A stretch of 48,636 nt of DNA from an uncultured Propionibacteriaceae bacterium (GTDB lineage Bacteria > Actinomycetota > Actinomycetes > Propionibacteriales > Propionibacteriaceae): contig CAKZHP010000049.1 of NCBI GenBank assembly GCA_936924635.1, forward strand, positions 1 to 48,636, read 5' to 3'. Every line of letters starts with the position of its first letter. Within the stretch, counting starts at the first letter, position 1. The translations under genes and the position numbers were made by a program. Under the pieces are notes generated by a model. The model was not told the origin of the DNA, did not search any database, and was given only the letters and a program-made list of their open reading frames with translations. Below are positions 33,571 to 42,180 of the stretch, piece after piece.

Positions 33571-33587
33571 GTGGAACAGCATTCCAC
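33571..33587. promoter_or_regulatory. 17-bp palindrome upstream of the PIG-L gene
   Basis: GTGGAA (33571-33576) and TTCCAC (33582-33587) flank CAGCA. The GGAA-n-TTCC form is seen in operators of several dimeric regulators (IclR type among them). It lies between ispF and the PIG-L start, so it most likely controls the latter. Confidence 0.5.
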
Positions 33588-33603
33588 TTCCAGCGCACTG
33601 CGT

Positions 33604-34104
33604 CTACGGAATCGACGCGTTCCGGCCGCTGCCCGCGACGACCAGGGCGGTGGCGATCGCCGCGACACCCTCGCCCCGGCCGGTGAAGCCCATCAGGTCG
33701 GTGGTCGTCGCGGCGAGGGTGACCGGCGCCCCCACGGCCGCCGACAGCACCCCCTCGGCCTCCGCCCGGCGCGGCCCCAACCGCGGCCGGTTGCCGATCA
33801 CCTGTACGGCGACGTTGCCGACCTCGAACCCGGCGTCGCGCACCCGGGCGGCGACCTCGCGCAGGAACGCCACGCCGCTCGCCCCAGCCCACTCCGGCGC
33901 CGACGTGCCGAAGTTCGACCCGAGGTCGCCCAGCCCGGCAGCCGAGAGCAGCGCGTCGCACGCCGCGTGGGCGGCGACGTCACCGTCGGAGTGACCCTCC
34001 AGCCCCACCGTCTCGTCGGGGAACTCGCAGCCGGCCAGCCACATCCGGCGGCCCTCGGCGAGACGGTGGGCGTCGAACCCGATCCCGGTCCTGGTGTCAG
34101 CCAT
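33604..34104 (-). CDS. ispF: 2-C-methyl-D-erythritol 2,4-cyclodiphosphate synthase
   Basis: IspF forms the cyclic diphosphate in the MEP isoprenoid pathway. The 166-residue protein has the metal-binding GIGFDAHRL near the start, EGHSDGDVAAHA, and TTTDLMGFTGRGEGVAAIA cut from the conserved C-terminal region. Length is typical. ATG 34104 is preferred to GTG 34107, with GGGAGAG upstream. The start overlaps the end of ispD by eight bases, so the two are cotranslated, as in many actinobacteria. Confidence 0.95.
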   Translation of the reverse strand: MADTRTGIGFDAHRLAEGRRMWLAGCEFPDETVGLEGHSDGDVAAHAACDALLSAAGLGDLGSNFGTSAPEWAGASGVAFLREVAARVRDAGFEVGNVAVQVIGNRPRLGPRRAEAEGVLSAAVGAPVTLAATTTDLMGFTGRGEGVAAIATALVVAGSGRNASIP

Positions 34105-34801
34105 CACGCTCTCCCTCTGCAGCCGCCAGCCGGCGGGTCAGCACGACCTCGGCCACGTCCAGGTCGAAGGGCTCGGTGACCTTGAGCGACTCCCGGGACC
34201 CCTCGACCAGCACCGCTCTCTCCCCCGCCGCCTCGCAGACCGCCACGTCGTCGGTGAACATCCCCCCCACCGCGGCGTGGGCCGCGACCAGCGTGGCCCG
34301 GTCGAAGCCCTGCGGGGTCTGGACCGCGCGCAGCCCCGACCGGTCGATGACGACGCTGCCCTCGCCGTCGACCCTTCGGATGGTGTCGACCACCGGGACC
34401 ACGGGCGTGACCACGGTGGCGCCCCCGCGTACGGCGTCGACCACCCGTTCGACGACCTCGGCCGGCACCAGGGGGCGGGCGGCATCGTGGACGAGCACCA
34501 CCCGGCAGGCCTGCGGCACCGCAGCGAGCCCCCGGCTGACCGACTGCTGCCGGTCGGCACCGCCGACGACGAGCGTCACGGGGACCCGAGCTTCACCCAG
34601 GGCCGCCTCGAACTGGGGCTGCATCCCCTCGGCGACCACGACCACCACGGCGTCGGCACCGCCAGCCGCCATGGCCTCGACGGACCACGCCACCAGCGGT
34701 CGCCCGCCCAGCTCGCGGAGGGCCTTGGGCACCGGACCGCCCAGGCGAACGCCAGAGCCGGCCGCCACCACGACGGCGACGACCGGCTCAGGAATGCTCA
34801 C
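34097..34801 (-). CDS. ispD: 2-C-methyl-D-erythritol 4-phosphate cytidylyltransferase
   Basis: IspD joins CTP and methylerythritol 4-phosphate. The 234-residue protein has the nucleotide-binding VVVAAGSGVRLGGPVPKAL, DRQQSVSRGL, VLVHDAARPLVP and QTPQGFDRATL. GTG 34801 lies ten bases after the CarD stop; there is no clear ribosome site, suggesting translation coupled to carD. Downstream it overlaps ispF. The carD-ispD-ispF order is common in actinobacteria and ties the MEP pathway to a global transcription regulator. Confidence 0.95.
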   Translation of the reverse strand: MSIPEPVVAVVVAAGSGVRLGGPVPKALRELGGRPLVAWSVEAMAAGGADAVVVVVAEGMQPQFEAALGEARVPVTLVVGGADRQQSVSRGLAAVPQACRVVLVHDAARPLVPAEVVERVVDAVRGGATVVTPVVPVVDTIRRVDGEGSVVIDRSGLRAVQTPQGFDRATLVAAHAAVGGMFTDDVAVCEAAGERAVLVEGSRESLKVTEPFDLDVAEVVLTRRLAAAEGERDG

Positions 34802-34811
34802 AGGCAGGAGA

Positions 34812-35297
34812 CTACGAGGCGAGCACCTCGTCGAGCATGACCTCGGCCTTGCCCTCCTCGATCTTCTCGGCGAGAGCGAGCTCGGAGACGAGGTTCTGAC
34901 GAGCCTTGGCGAGCATGCGCTTCTCGCCGGCCGACAGGCCCCGCTCGCGCTCACGGCGCCACAGGTCACGCACGACCTCGGCGACCTTCATCACGTTGCC
35001 GGAGTGCAGCTTCTCGACGTTGGCCTTGAACCGGCGCGACCAGTTGGTCGGCTCCTCCGTGTGAGGCGCCCGCAGCACGCTGAACACCCGCTCCAGACCG
35101 TCGGCGTCGACCACGTCGCGCACCCCGACCAGATCGATGTTGCAGGCGGGGACGCGGACCACGAGGTCGTTCGGCCCTACGATGCGGAGGACGAGGTAGA
35201 GCTTGTCCTCACCCTTCATCTTGCGGGTTTCGATGTCTTCGATGACAGCGGGACCATGGTTCGGGTAGACGACTGTTTCTCCGACAGTGAAAGTCAT
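34812..35297 (-). CDS. carD: CarD-family RNA polymerase-binding regulator
   Basis: CarD binds the beta subunit of RNA polymerase and stabilises open promoter complexes. The 161-residue protein has the N-terminal Tudor-like part (FTVGETVVYPNHGPAVIEDI), a middle LVVRVPACNIDLVGVR, and a helical C-terminal DNA-contact domain with NWSRRFKANVEKLHSGN and the conserved Trp. Length equals mycobacterial CarD. ATG 35297 has an AAGGGG site. Its promoter probably uses the TAGACT box at 35330-35325, followed upstream by an inverted-repeat region. Confidence 0.95.
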   Translation of the reverse strand: MTFTVGETVVYPNHGPAVIEDIETRKMKGEDKLYLVLRIVGPNDLVVRVPACNIDLVGVRDVVDADGLERVFSVLRAPHTEEPTNWSRRFKANVEKLHSGNVMKVAEVVRDLWRRERERGLSAGEKRMLAKARQNLVSELALAEKIEEGKAEVMLDEVLAS

Positions 35298-35324
35298 AAC
35301 AGGTAGACCCCTTCCTCGGCCTTA

Positions 35325-35330
35325 AGTCTA
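35325..35330 (-). promoter_or_regulatory. -10 box for the carD-ispD-ispF operon
   Basis: TAGACT on the minus strand; start near 35318, giving a 20-base leader with a ribosome site. Confidence 0.55.
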
Positions 35331-35342
35331 GCACGGCGGGGT

Positions 35343-35429
35343 CAGGTATCACCCCTAGTGGATGCCTGATCGACTCTTGACAGGACAAGCTGGGCTGTGC
35401 CTGACGGGACCAATCTGGCCCCCACTAGG
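35343..35429. promoter_or_regulatory. Inverted repeats in the carD upstream region
   Basis: TCAGG (35343-35347) pairs with CCTGA (35365-35369), and CCTAGTGG (35354-35361) has its reverse complement CCACTAGG at 35422-35429, 60 bases away. They lie just upstream of the carD -10 box and may be operator sites or a terminator for prs. Confidence 0.4.
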
Positions 35430-35448
35430 TGGAACTCTCAGCAAACCC

Positions 35449-36399
35449 TCAGCCGTACGTCGGCTCGTCGGAGAACAGCGAGGAGACCGACTCACCGCTG
35501 TTGATGCGGCGCACCGCCTCGGCGAACAAGGGGGCAACAGAGAGCACCTCGAGGTTCGGCAGTCCCGCGACCGGGGGCACCGTGTTGGTGGTCACGATCT
35601 CCACGATGTCCCCGTGCGCGTTCAGGCGCTCGACGGCAGGCCCCGTGAACAGGCCGTGGGTGCAGGCGACCGAGATCTTGCCAACGCCGATCTCGCGCAG
35701 CTTCTCGACCAGCTCGATCGTCGAGCCCGCCGTCGCCACCTCGTCGTCGAGGATGATGACGTCCTTGCCCGCGACGTCGCCCACGATCGCGTCGATCACG
35801 ACCTTGTCGTCTGCCATGCGGCGCTTCGACCCGGCCGCGACCTGCACGTTCAGCGCGCGCGAGAAGTGGTTGGCGAGCTTGGCGCTGCCGAAGTCGGGCG
35901 AGACCACGATGGTGTTCGAGAGGTCGCGCCCCTTGAAGTGGTCGGACAGCACCCGGGTGGCGTCGAGGTGGTCGACGGGGATGTCGAACATCCCGTGCAC
36001 CTGGGGCGAGTGCAGCGCCATGGTGACCACCCGGTCGGCCCCCGCCGTGGTGAGCAGCTGGGCGACGAGGCGGGCCCCGATGGAGATCCGGGGCGCGTCC
36101 TTCTTGTCGCTCCGCGCGTACGCGTAGTGCGGGATGACTGCCGTCAGGTGGTCGGCCGAGGCCCCCCTGGCGGCGTCGAGCATCAGCAGCAGCTCGACGA
36201 GGTTCTCCTGCACCGGCGGCACCAGCGGCTGCACGATGAACACGTCGCGCTTGCGGCAGTTCGCGCGCAGCTGCACCTGCAGGCAGTCGTTGGAGAACCG
36301 CGTGGTGCGCGACGGCGAGAGGTCGACCCCGAGGAGCGCGCACATCTCCTCGGCGAACGCTGGGTGCCCGGTGCCGGAGAAGATCGTGATGTCGCCCAC
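35449..36399 (-). CDS. prs: Ribose-phosphate pyrophosphokinase
   Basis: The enzyme transfers pyrophosphate from ATP to ribose 5-phosphate to make PRPP. The 316-residue protein has FSGTGHPAFAEEMC at the start, SNDCLQVQLRANCRKRDVFIVQPL cut from the N-terminal region, the catalytic-flexible region RSDKKDAPRISIGARLVA, and a PRPP loop LDDEVATAGSTIE. The loop usually reads DDMIDTAGT, so this belongs to a variant branch, perhaps a second paralogue; glmU is not adjacent. GTG 36399 lies eight bases after a TAGGCT box without a ribosome site. It is divergent from the UvrA-like gene. Confidence 0.88.
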   Translation of the reverse strand: MGDITIFSGTGHPAFAEEMCALLGVDLSPSRTTRFSNDCLQVQLRANCRKRDVFIVQPLVPPVQENLVELLLMLDAARGASADHLTAVIPHYAYARSDKKDAPRISIGARLVAQLLTTAGADRVVTMALHSPQVHGMFDIPVDHLDATRVLSDHFKGRDLSNTIVVSPDFGSAKLANHFSRALNVQVAAGSKRRMADDKVVIDAIVGDVAGKDVIILDDEVATAGSTIELVEKLREIGVGKISVACTHGLFTGPAVERLNAHGDIVEIVTTNTVPPVAGLPNLEVLSVAPLFAEAVRRINSGESVSSLFSDEPTYG

Positions 36400-36407
36400 G
36401 GACGACG

Positions 36408-36433
36408 AGCCTAACGAACCGCGACGGTAGATT
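36408..36433. promoter_or_regulatory. Divergent -10 boxes of prs and the UvrA-like gene
   Basis: TAGGCT for prs lies on the minus strand at 36413-36408 and TAGATT for the UvrA-like gene on the plus strand at 36428-36433. The two core promoters are only 14 bases apart and must overlap. Confidence 0.5.
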
Positions 36434-36471
36434 CTGCGCGGGCATTCAGCCGAGACGAGGGGACGCGGGCG

Positions 36472-38843
36472 ATGCGAACGACGACCGAGGGGTCGGCTGC
36501 GGCCGACCGTCACGACACCATCCGGGTGCAGGGGGCGCGGGAGAACAACCTCAAGGACGTCGACATCGAGCTGCCCAAGCGGCGGCTCACGGTGTTCACC
36601 GGCGTCTCGGGCTCGGGCAAGAGCTCCCTGGTCTTCGGCACCATCGCCGCCGAGTCGCGCCGGCTCATCAACGGTACGTACAGCTCGTTCGTGCAGGGCT
36701 TCATGCCCACGATGGCACGGCCCGACGTCGACCTGCTCGACGGCCTGACCACCGCGATCGTGCTCGACCAGGAGCGCATGGGAGCCAACATCCGCTCCAC
36801 CGTGGGCACGGCCACCGACGCCAACGCCATGCTGCGGATGCTGTTCAGCCGGCTCGGCGACCCCCACATCGGCTCGCCGCAGGCGTACTCCTTCAACGTG
36901 CCCTCGGTCTCGGGCAGCGGGATGCTCAAGGTCGAGAAGGGCGAGCGCACCGAGAAGACCGCGAAGACGTACACCGTCGTCGGCGGCATGTGCCCGCGCT
37001 GCGAGGGTTTCGGCAACGTCAAGGACTTCGACCTCGACGCGCTCTACGACTCCTCGCTGTCGCTGCGCGAGGGTGCCATCAAGGTGCCCGGCTACTCGAT
37101 GGACGGCTGGTACGGGCGGATCTTCGCCGGGTCCGGCCTGTTCGACATGGACAAGCCCGTCAAGGACTTCAGCAAGCGCGAGCTCGACGACCTGCTCTAC
37201 AAGGAGCCCACCAAGATCAAGGTGGAGGGCATCAACCTCACCTACGACGGCATCATCCCGAAGCTGCAGAAGGGCGTGCTGACCAAGGACCTGGACGCGA
37301 TGCAGCCGCACATCCGCGCGTTCGTCGAGAAGGCCGTGACCTTCCTCCGCTGCCCCGAGTGCGACGGCACACGCCTGGCCGAGGGAGCGCGCTCCTCGAA
37401 GATCGAGGGCATCAGCATCGCCGACGCCTGCGCCATGCAGATCAGCGACCTCGCCGCCTGGGTGCGCGGGCTCGACGAGCCCGCGGTCGCGCCGCTGCTG
37501 ACGGGCCTGCGGGACCTGCTCGACTCCTTCGTCGAGATCGGTCTCGGCTACCTCTCGCTCGACCGCCCCTCGGGGTCGCTGTCGGGTGGAGAGGCGCAGC
37601 GCACGAAGATGATCCGGCACCTCGGCTCGTCGCTGACCGACGTCACGTACGTCTTCGACGAGCCCACCGTCGGGCTGCACCCGCACGACATCCAGAAGAT
37701 GAACGAGCTGCTGCTGCAGCTGCGCGACAAGGGCAACACGGTGCTCGTCGTCGAGCACAAGCCGGAGACCATCGCGATCGCCGACGAGGTGGTCGACATC
37801 GGCCCCGGCGCCGGCCCCGCCGGGGGGACGATCTGCTACCAGGGCACCGTCGAGGGCCTGCGGCGGAGCGGGACCCTGACCGGGCGTCACCTCGACGACC
37901 GGGCCCGGCTGAAGGAGACCGTACGCACCCCGGGGGGCGCCATCGAGATCCGCGGCGCGAGCGCCAACAACCTGCGTGACGTGGACGTGGACGTGCCGCT
38001 CGGTGTGCTGGTCGTGGTCACGGGTGTCGCCGGGTCGGGCAAGAGCTCGCTGATCCACTCCTCGATCCCGGAGTCGGCAGGCGTGGTGTCGATCGACCAG
38101 AGCCCCATCAAGGGGTCGAGGCGCAGCAACCCCGCGACGTACACGGGTCTGCTCGACCCGATCCGCAAGGCGTTCGCGAAGGCGACCGGTGCCAAGCCGG
38201 GGCTGTTCAGCGCGAACTCCGAGGGTGCGTGCCCGGCGTGCAACGGGGCCGGCGTGATCTACACCGAGCTGGGGTTCATGGACACGGTGACCACCGTCTG
38301 CGAGGAGTGCGAGGGCAAGCGGTTCCAGGCCGCCGTGCTGGAGCTGCGGCTGGCCGGGAAGAACATCGCCGACGTGCTCGCCATGCCGGTCACCGAGGCG
38401 GCGGAGTTCTTCTCCGCCGGCGAGGCGAAGACGCCTGCGGCGCACGCCATCCTGGCGCGGATGGCCGACGTGGGGCTGGGCTACTTGAGCCTGGGCCAGC
38501 CGCTGACCACGCTGTCGGGAGGCGAGCGGCAGCGGCTCAAGCTGGCGAGCGAGATGGGGGCGAAGGGCGGGGTGTACGTGCTGGACGAGCCGACCACCGG
38601 CCTTCATCTCGCCGATGTGGAGAACCTGCGGGGCTGCTCGACCGCCTCGTCGACTCCGGCAAGTCGGTGATCGTCATCGAGCACCACCAGGCCGTGATGG
38701 CGCACGCCGACTGGGTCATCGACCTCGGCCCGGGCGCCGGTCACGACGGCGGCCAGGTGGTGTTCCAGGGCACACCGGCCCACCTGGTCGCCGACGCCTC
38801 GACCCTGACGGGTCAGCACCTCAAGGCGTACGTGGGGGCCTGA
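36472..38843 (+). pseudogene. UvrA-like ABC ATPase (UvrA2 class), single-base frameshift near the 3' end
   Basis: Reading with one correction, the product would be about 790 residues, shorter than UvrA (about 950), like the UvrA2/DrrC class that lacks the UvrB-binding region. It has Walker A GVSGSGKSSL and GVAGSGKSSL, signatures LSGGEAQRTK and LSGGERQRLK, and Zn-module cysteines (CPACNGAG, CEECEG). Around 38630-38633 a G4 run follows AACCT GC; one more G would give ENLRGLLDRLVDSGK and the normal end VVFQGTPAHLV. As it stands the frame ends early at 38670, removing the second Walker B's downstream H-loop. Sequencing error is the main alternative. Confidence 0.85.
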
Positions 38844-38846
38844 GGC

Positions 38847-39524
38847 TCAGGCGTCGAGCTTGTAGCCCAGGCCGCGCACCGTCACCACGAGGCGCGGGTT
38901 GGCCGGGTCGTCCTCGAGCTTGGCGCGCAGCCGCTTGACGTGCACGTCGAGGGTCTTGGTGTCACCGAAGTAATCGCTCCCCCACACCCGGTCGATGAGC
39001 TGCCCGCGGGTGAGCACGCGGCCGGCGTTGCGCAGCAGCAGCTCCAGCAGCTCGAACTCCTTGAGCGCGAGGCGTACGGGCTCGCCGTTGAGGGTCACCT
39101 CGTGACGCTCCACGTCCATGCGGATGCCGTCGGCCTGGAGCACGTCGGGGGCGAGCTCGACGTCCTGGCCGCGGCGCAGCACCGCACGGATGCGGGCGAC
39201 CAGCTCCCGGTGGCTGAACGGCTTGGTGACGTAGTCGTCGGCACCGATCTCGAGGCCCACCACCTTGTCGATCTCGGTGTCGCGGGCCGTGACCATGATC
39301 ACCGGCACGGTGGAGGTCTGGCGCAGCTGCCGGCAGACCTCGATGCCGGACAGGCCGGGCAGCATGAGGTCGAGCAGCACGATGTCGGCGCCGGAGCGCG
39401 CGAACTCCGCCAGCCCCTCCTTGCCGTCAGCGGCCTCGACGACCTCGAAACCTTCCTTGGTCAGCATGTACGAGGTCGCCTCGCGGTAGCTCTCCTCGTC
39501 TTCGACGAGCAGCACACGGGTCAT
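38847..39524 (-). CDS. regX3: Response regulator RegX3 (OmpR/PhoB family)
   Basis: The 225-residue protein has a receiver domain with phospho-acceptor Asp52 (IVLLDLMLPG), conserved Lys101 (VTKPFS), and a winged-helix domain with LALKEFELLELLLRNAG, TRGQLIDRVWG and DVHVKRLRAKL, ending VRGLGYKLDA. It is the partner of SenX3 in phosphate sensing. ATG 39524 shares its first base with the senX3 stop, so the two are cotranslated. Its stop is paired with that of the UvrA-like gene inside a 15-base palindrome (38838-38852). The PHO box at 40765 is a likely target, giving autoregulation. Confidence 0.95.
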   Translation of the reverse strand: MTRVLLVEDEESYREATSYMLTKEGFEVVEAADGKEGLAEFARSGADIVLLDLMLPGLSGIEVCRQLRQTSTVPVIMVTARDTEIDKVVGLEIGADDYVTKPFSHRELVARIRAVLRRGQDVELAPDVLQADGIRMDVERHEVTLNGEPVRLALKEFELLELLLRNAGRVLTRGQLIDRVWGSDYFGDTKTLDVHVKRLRAKLEDDPANPRLVVTVRGLGYKLDA

Positions 39525-40693
39525 CAGGAGGCCTCCAACGGGATCGGTTCTGGCTGGGCCGGCGGCTGGCCGGAGAGTCTGGCGGGCAGACGAAGGGTGA
39601 AGGTGGAGCCGTGACCGGGCTGGCTCCACACGCTGACGGTGCCGCCGTGGGCCTCGGCGACCAGCCGCACGATGGACAGACCAAGCCCGGTGCCCCCGGA
39701 GGCCCGGCTGCGGTCGGGGTCGACGCGGTAGAAGCGCTCGAAGATGCGTTCCCGCTCCGACTCGGGGATGCCGATGCCGTTGTCGGTGACGGCGATCTCG
39801 ACCCAGTCGTCACCGTCGACGGTGCGGCGGGTGGAGGTGACCGCGACCCGCGCGCCCTCATGGCTGTACGCGATGGCGTTGGTCACGAGGTTGGCGACCG
39901 CGTCGGTCAGCTGCCCGGGGTCGCCGATCACGTCACCGGGGCCGTCGTCACGCACCGTGATGGTGACCCGCCGCGCCTTCGCACGGGCCGTGAGACGGTC
40001 GACCGCCTGGGCCACGATGCCGGAGACGTCTGCGGGGACGGGCTCGTGGAGCGGGTCGTCGGACTGCAGCCGGGACAGCGTGATGATCTGGCCGACCAGC
40101 TCGCTCAGCCGGGCCGCTTCCACGTGCAGCCTCGCCGCGAAGTGAGCGACCATCTCGGGGTCGTCGGCGGCGGACTCCACCGCCTCGCTCAGCAGGGCGA
40201 CAGCCCCGATCGGCGTCTTCAGCTCGTGGCTGATGTTGGTGACGAAGTCACGACGCGACTCGTGGATGCGCCGGGCCTCGGTCTCGTCCCGGGCGACCAC
40301 GACCATGACGTCGGGATCCAAGGCGGCCACCGTCACCTCGAGATGGGTGGTGAGCCGGGACTGCCCCCGGGGCACCTCCAGGGAGAGGTGCCCGGCGTTC
40401 TGCTCGCGGCGGGAGGCACGGACCAGCTCCAGGACCTCCGGCACCACCAGGCGGGTTCCCCTCACCAGGCCGAGGTTGCGCGCCGCATCGGTGGCCTCCA
40501 GGACCTCGTCGTGCTCCCCCACGAACACGACCGCGGCCCCCGCGATGCCGGCGACCCTCACGGCCGGCGCCGACAGCCGGCTGGGCGTTGGCTGGGCCAT
40601 CACCACCACCTTGCGGTGGCCGAGCACACCACCGGCGACGAGCCCCAGGACGGCCGCAGCCAAGCACAGCAGCACGACCACCCAGGCACTCAC
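39524..40693 (-). CDS. senX3: Sensor histidine kinase SenX3
   Basis: The 389-residue kinase has one N-terminal membrane segment (VVVLLCLAAAVLGLVAGGVLG), a PAS-like domain (about 40-135), the phospho-acceptor His156 in NISHELKTPIGA, the N-box LVTNAIAYS, G1 DNGIGIP, the F-box-like ERIFERFYRV and G2 GGTGLGLSIV. This matches SenX3, which together with RegX3 and PhoU controls the phosphate-starvation response. GTG 40693 lies six bases after a TAGGAT box with no ribosome site. It is divergent from phoU. Confidence 0.95.
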   Translation of the reverse strand: MSAWVVVLLCLAAAVLGLVAGGVLGHRKVVVMAQPTPSRLSAPAVRVAGIAGAAVVFVGEHDEVLEATDAARNLGLVRGTRLVVPEVLELVRASRREQNAGHLSLEVPRGQSRLTTHLEVTVAALDPDVMVVVARDETEARRIHESRRDFVTNISHELKTPIGAVALLSEAVESAADDPEMVAHFAARLHVEAARLSELVGQIITLSRLQSDDPLHEPVPADVSGIVAQAVDRLTARAKARRVTITVRDDGPGDVIGDPGQLTDAVANLVTNAIAYSHEGARVAVTSTRRTVDGDDWVEIAVTDNGIGIPESERERIFERFYRVDPDRSRASGGTGLGLSIVRLVAEAHGGTVSVWSQPGHGSTFTLRLPARLSGQPPAQPEPIPLEAS

Positions 40694-40699
40694 AAGGGG

Positions 40700-40705
40700 A
40701 TCCTA
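40700..40705 (-). promoter_or_regulatory. -10 box for leaderless senX3
   Basis: TAGGAT on the minus strand, six bases before GTG 40693. Confidence 0.55.
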
Positions 40706-40764
40706 GGTCGTCTCTCCTCGCCGGCTCGGGCCGTGCCGCCTGCCTGATGCAGAGGTGGCCTACC

Positions 40765-40786
40765 GTTCAACCGCCGTTCACCTCAG
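40765..40786 (+). promoter_or_regulatory. PHO box between senX3 and phoU
   Basis: Two 11-base direct repeats, GTTCAACCGCC (40765-40775) and GTTCACCTCAG (40776-40786), match the GTTCACC half-site used by actinobacterial PhoP/RegX3. It lies upstream of the phoU -10 box and 72 bases from the senX3 start, so RegX3 could act on both. Confidence 0.75.
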
Positions 40787-40802
40787 AGATGCGTGACCTC
40801 AT

Positions 40803-40820
40803 CCAGACTTCCTAGTCTGG
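40803..40820 (+). promoter_or_regulatory. phoU -10 box within a palindrome
   Basis: CCAGACT (40803-40809) and AGTCTGG (40814-40820) form a perfect 7-bp repeat around TCCT, and the TAGTCT -10 box (40813-40818) lies inside the right arm. A protein bound here would block polymerase. Confidence 0.5.
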
Positions 40821-40907
40821 GCACGGCAGAGACCGGCATGCCGTCGCTGCGGGCATGCTCCCGTGCGGGGACCGGACCCAGTGACGACGACGACGCGAGG
40901 AAGAGCG

Positions 40908-41582
40908 ATGCGCGAGATGCGAGAGAACTACCACGGCCAGCTCGACGCGATCGTGGTGTCGCTCGTGGGTCTCACCGAGACCGTCGGTGATGCCGTCAAC
41001 CGCGCCACCCAGGCCCTGATGAACGCTGATCTGCAGCTGGCCGAGCAGGTCATCAGCGACGATGCCGTGGTCGACGCCGCGCACGACGACATCGAGCAGC
41101 GCGCGTTCAACCTGCTGGCCCGCCAGTCCCCCGTGGCTGGTGAGCTGCGCACCATCGTGGCCGCGCTCCGTATGACGCACGCGCTGGGTCGCATGGGCGA
41201 CCTCGCGGCCCACATCGCGAAGGTGGCGCGGCTGCGCTACCCGGAGCGGGCCGTGTGCGACGCGCTGCAGGACAACATGACGACCGTGGCGAAGCTCGCC
41301 GAGTCGATGGTGCGCACCGCCGCCGCGTCGCTGCGCGACCGCAACGTCTCCAACGCCGCGCAGATGGCCGAGGAGGACGAGGAGATGGACGAGCTGCGTG
41401 CCGCCCAGTTCCGGGTGCTCCTGTCCCCCGACTACGACGAGGGTGTCGAGAAGGCGGTCGATGCCGCCCTGCTGGGCCGTTACTACGAGCGCATCGCCGA
41501 CCACGCCGTCAACATCGGCAGCCGGATCATCTACCTGACCACCGGGGCCGCCCCCGAGGGCGAGAACTGGCCGAAGGCCTGA
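40908..41582 (+). CDS. phoU: Phosphate-signalling protein PhoU
   Basis: PhoU restrains the phosphate-sensing kinase when phosphate is sufficient. The 224-residue protein has two repeats of a three-helix PhoU unit: the first around MRENYHGQLDAIVVSLVGL to ALRMTHALGRMGDLAAHIAK, the second ending with GRYYERIADHAVNIGSRIIY, each with the metal-binding E/D-xxx-D pattern (MGDLA, RIADH). ATG 40908 has a GAGGAAG site. It is transcribed away from senX3 through a region with a PHO box and a hairpin over the -10 box. Confidence 0.93.
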   Translation: MREMRENYHGQLDAIVVSLVGLTETVGDAVNRATQALMNADLQLAEQVISDDAVVDAAHDDIEQRAFNLLARQSPVAGELRTIVAALRMTHALGRMGDLAAHIAKVARLRYPERAVCDALQDNMTTVAKLAESMVRTAAASLRDRNVSNAAQMAEEDEEMDELRAAQFRVLLSPDYDEGVEKAVDAALLGRYYERIADHAVNIGSRIIYLTTGAAPEGENWPKA

Positions 41583-41603
41583 CCCGAGCGTGACCCGGCG
41601 CGG

Positions 41604-42176
41604 TCAGTGGACCGCGTCGGGGCCAGGCTCCGCGGTGCGGGCGACCAACCCGCTGACGGTGGGTTGCACGCGGGCCCCGGGCCTCAGCCCGGCAGCGACC
41701 GCAGCGGTCGCGACGTCGCAGGAGCTGTGGGCCACGCCCGCCGCCCCGGGCACGATCCACCACTCGCCGTACGGGGCCCACAGCACCGCAGCTGCAGCGG
41801 CGGCCCCCAGGACGACCACGGGGGTGAGGGTCGCCACGACGAAGCCCGCGCGGGAGACGTACGCAGGCTCGACGACCTCCACGAGCGACGCGAAGAGCCC
41901 GCTGCGCGGGCGGAAGGCGACGCGGTGACCCAGCAGCCGGAACACGAGCGCGTGCAACAGCTCGTGGACGACCAGGACGAGACCGGACAGCAGCGCGGTG
42001 AGGAGCAGCCCGGCGAGCGCGCCGACGAGGCCCTGCACGGGGAGCGACCCGTCACCGTCGTGCCGCGACAGGTACAGGCCGCCGTACGCGTAGAGGGCGA
42101 GGCCGAACCAGAGCAGCCCCCCGACGCCGAGCGCAGCGGCCACCCGCGGGCCGGGCCGCCACTGCACGCCGCCCAT
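41604..42176 (-). CDS. DUF3267-like membrane protein with HELLH motif
   Basis: The 190-residue protein has about four membrane segments. The second carries VVHELLHALVFRLLG (H-E-x-x-H, near 70-84) as in membrane-embedded zincin-like DUF3267 proteins, and a later block (AHSSCDVATAAVAAGL) has the placing of a third ligand. Substrate is unknown. ATG 42176 lies four bases after the gpmA stop, so it is the second gene of that operon. It converges with phoU. Confidence 0.78.
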   Translation of the reverse strand: MGGVQWRPGPRVAAALGVGGLLWFGLALYAYGGLYLSRHDGDGSLPVQGLVGALAGLLLTALLSGLVLVVHELLHALVFRLLGHRVAFRPRSGLFASLVEVVEPAYVSRAGFVVATLTPVVVLGAAAAAAVLWAPYGEWWIVPGAAGVAHSSCDVATAAVAAGLRPGARVQPTVSGLVARTAEPGPDAVH

Positions 42177-42180
42177 CGGG

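Noticed and set aside
35449..38607. A 1052-codon open frame on the minus strand running through prs and antisense to the UvrA-like gene
   Set aside because: Only the prs part has protein-like sequence; the rest is rich in His, Gly, Arg and Val from the complement of GC-biased codons.
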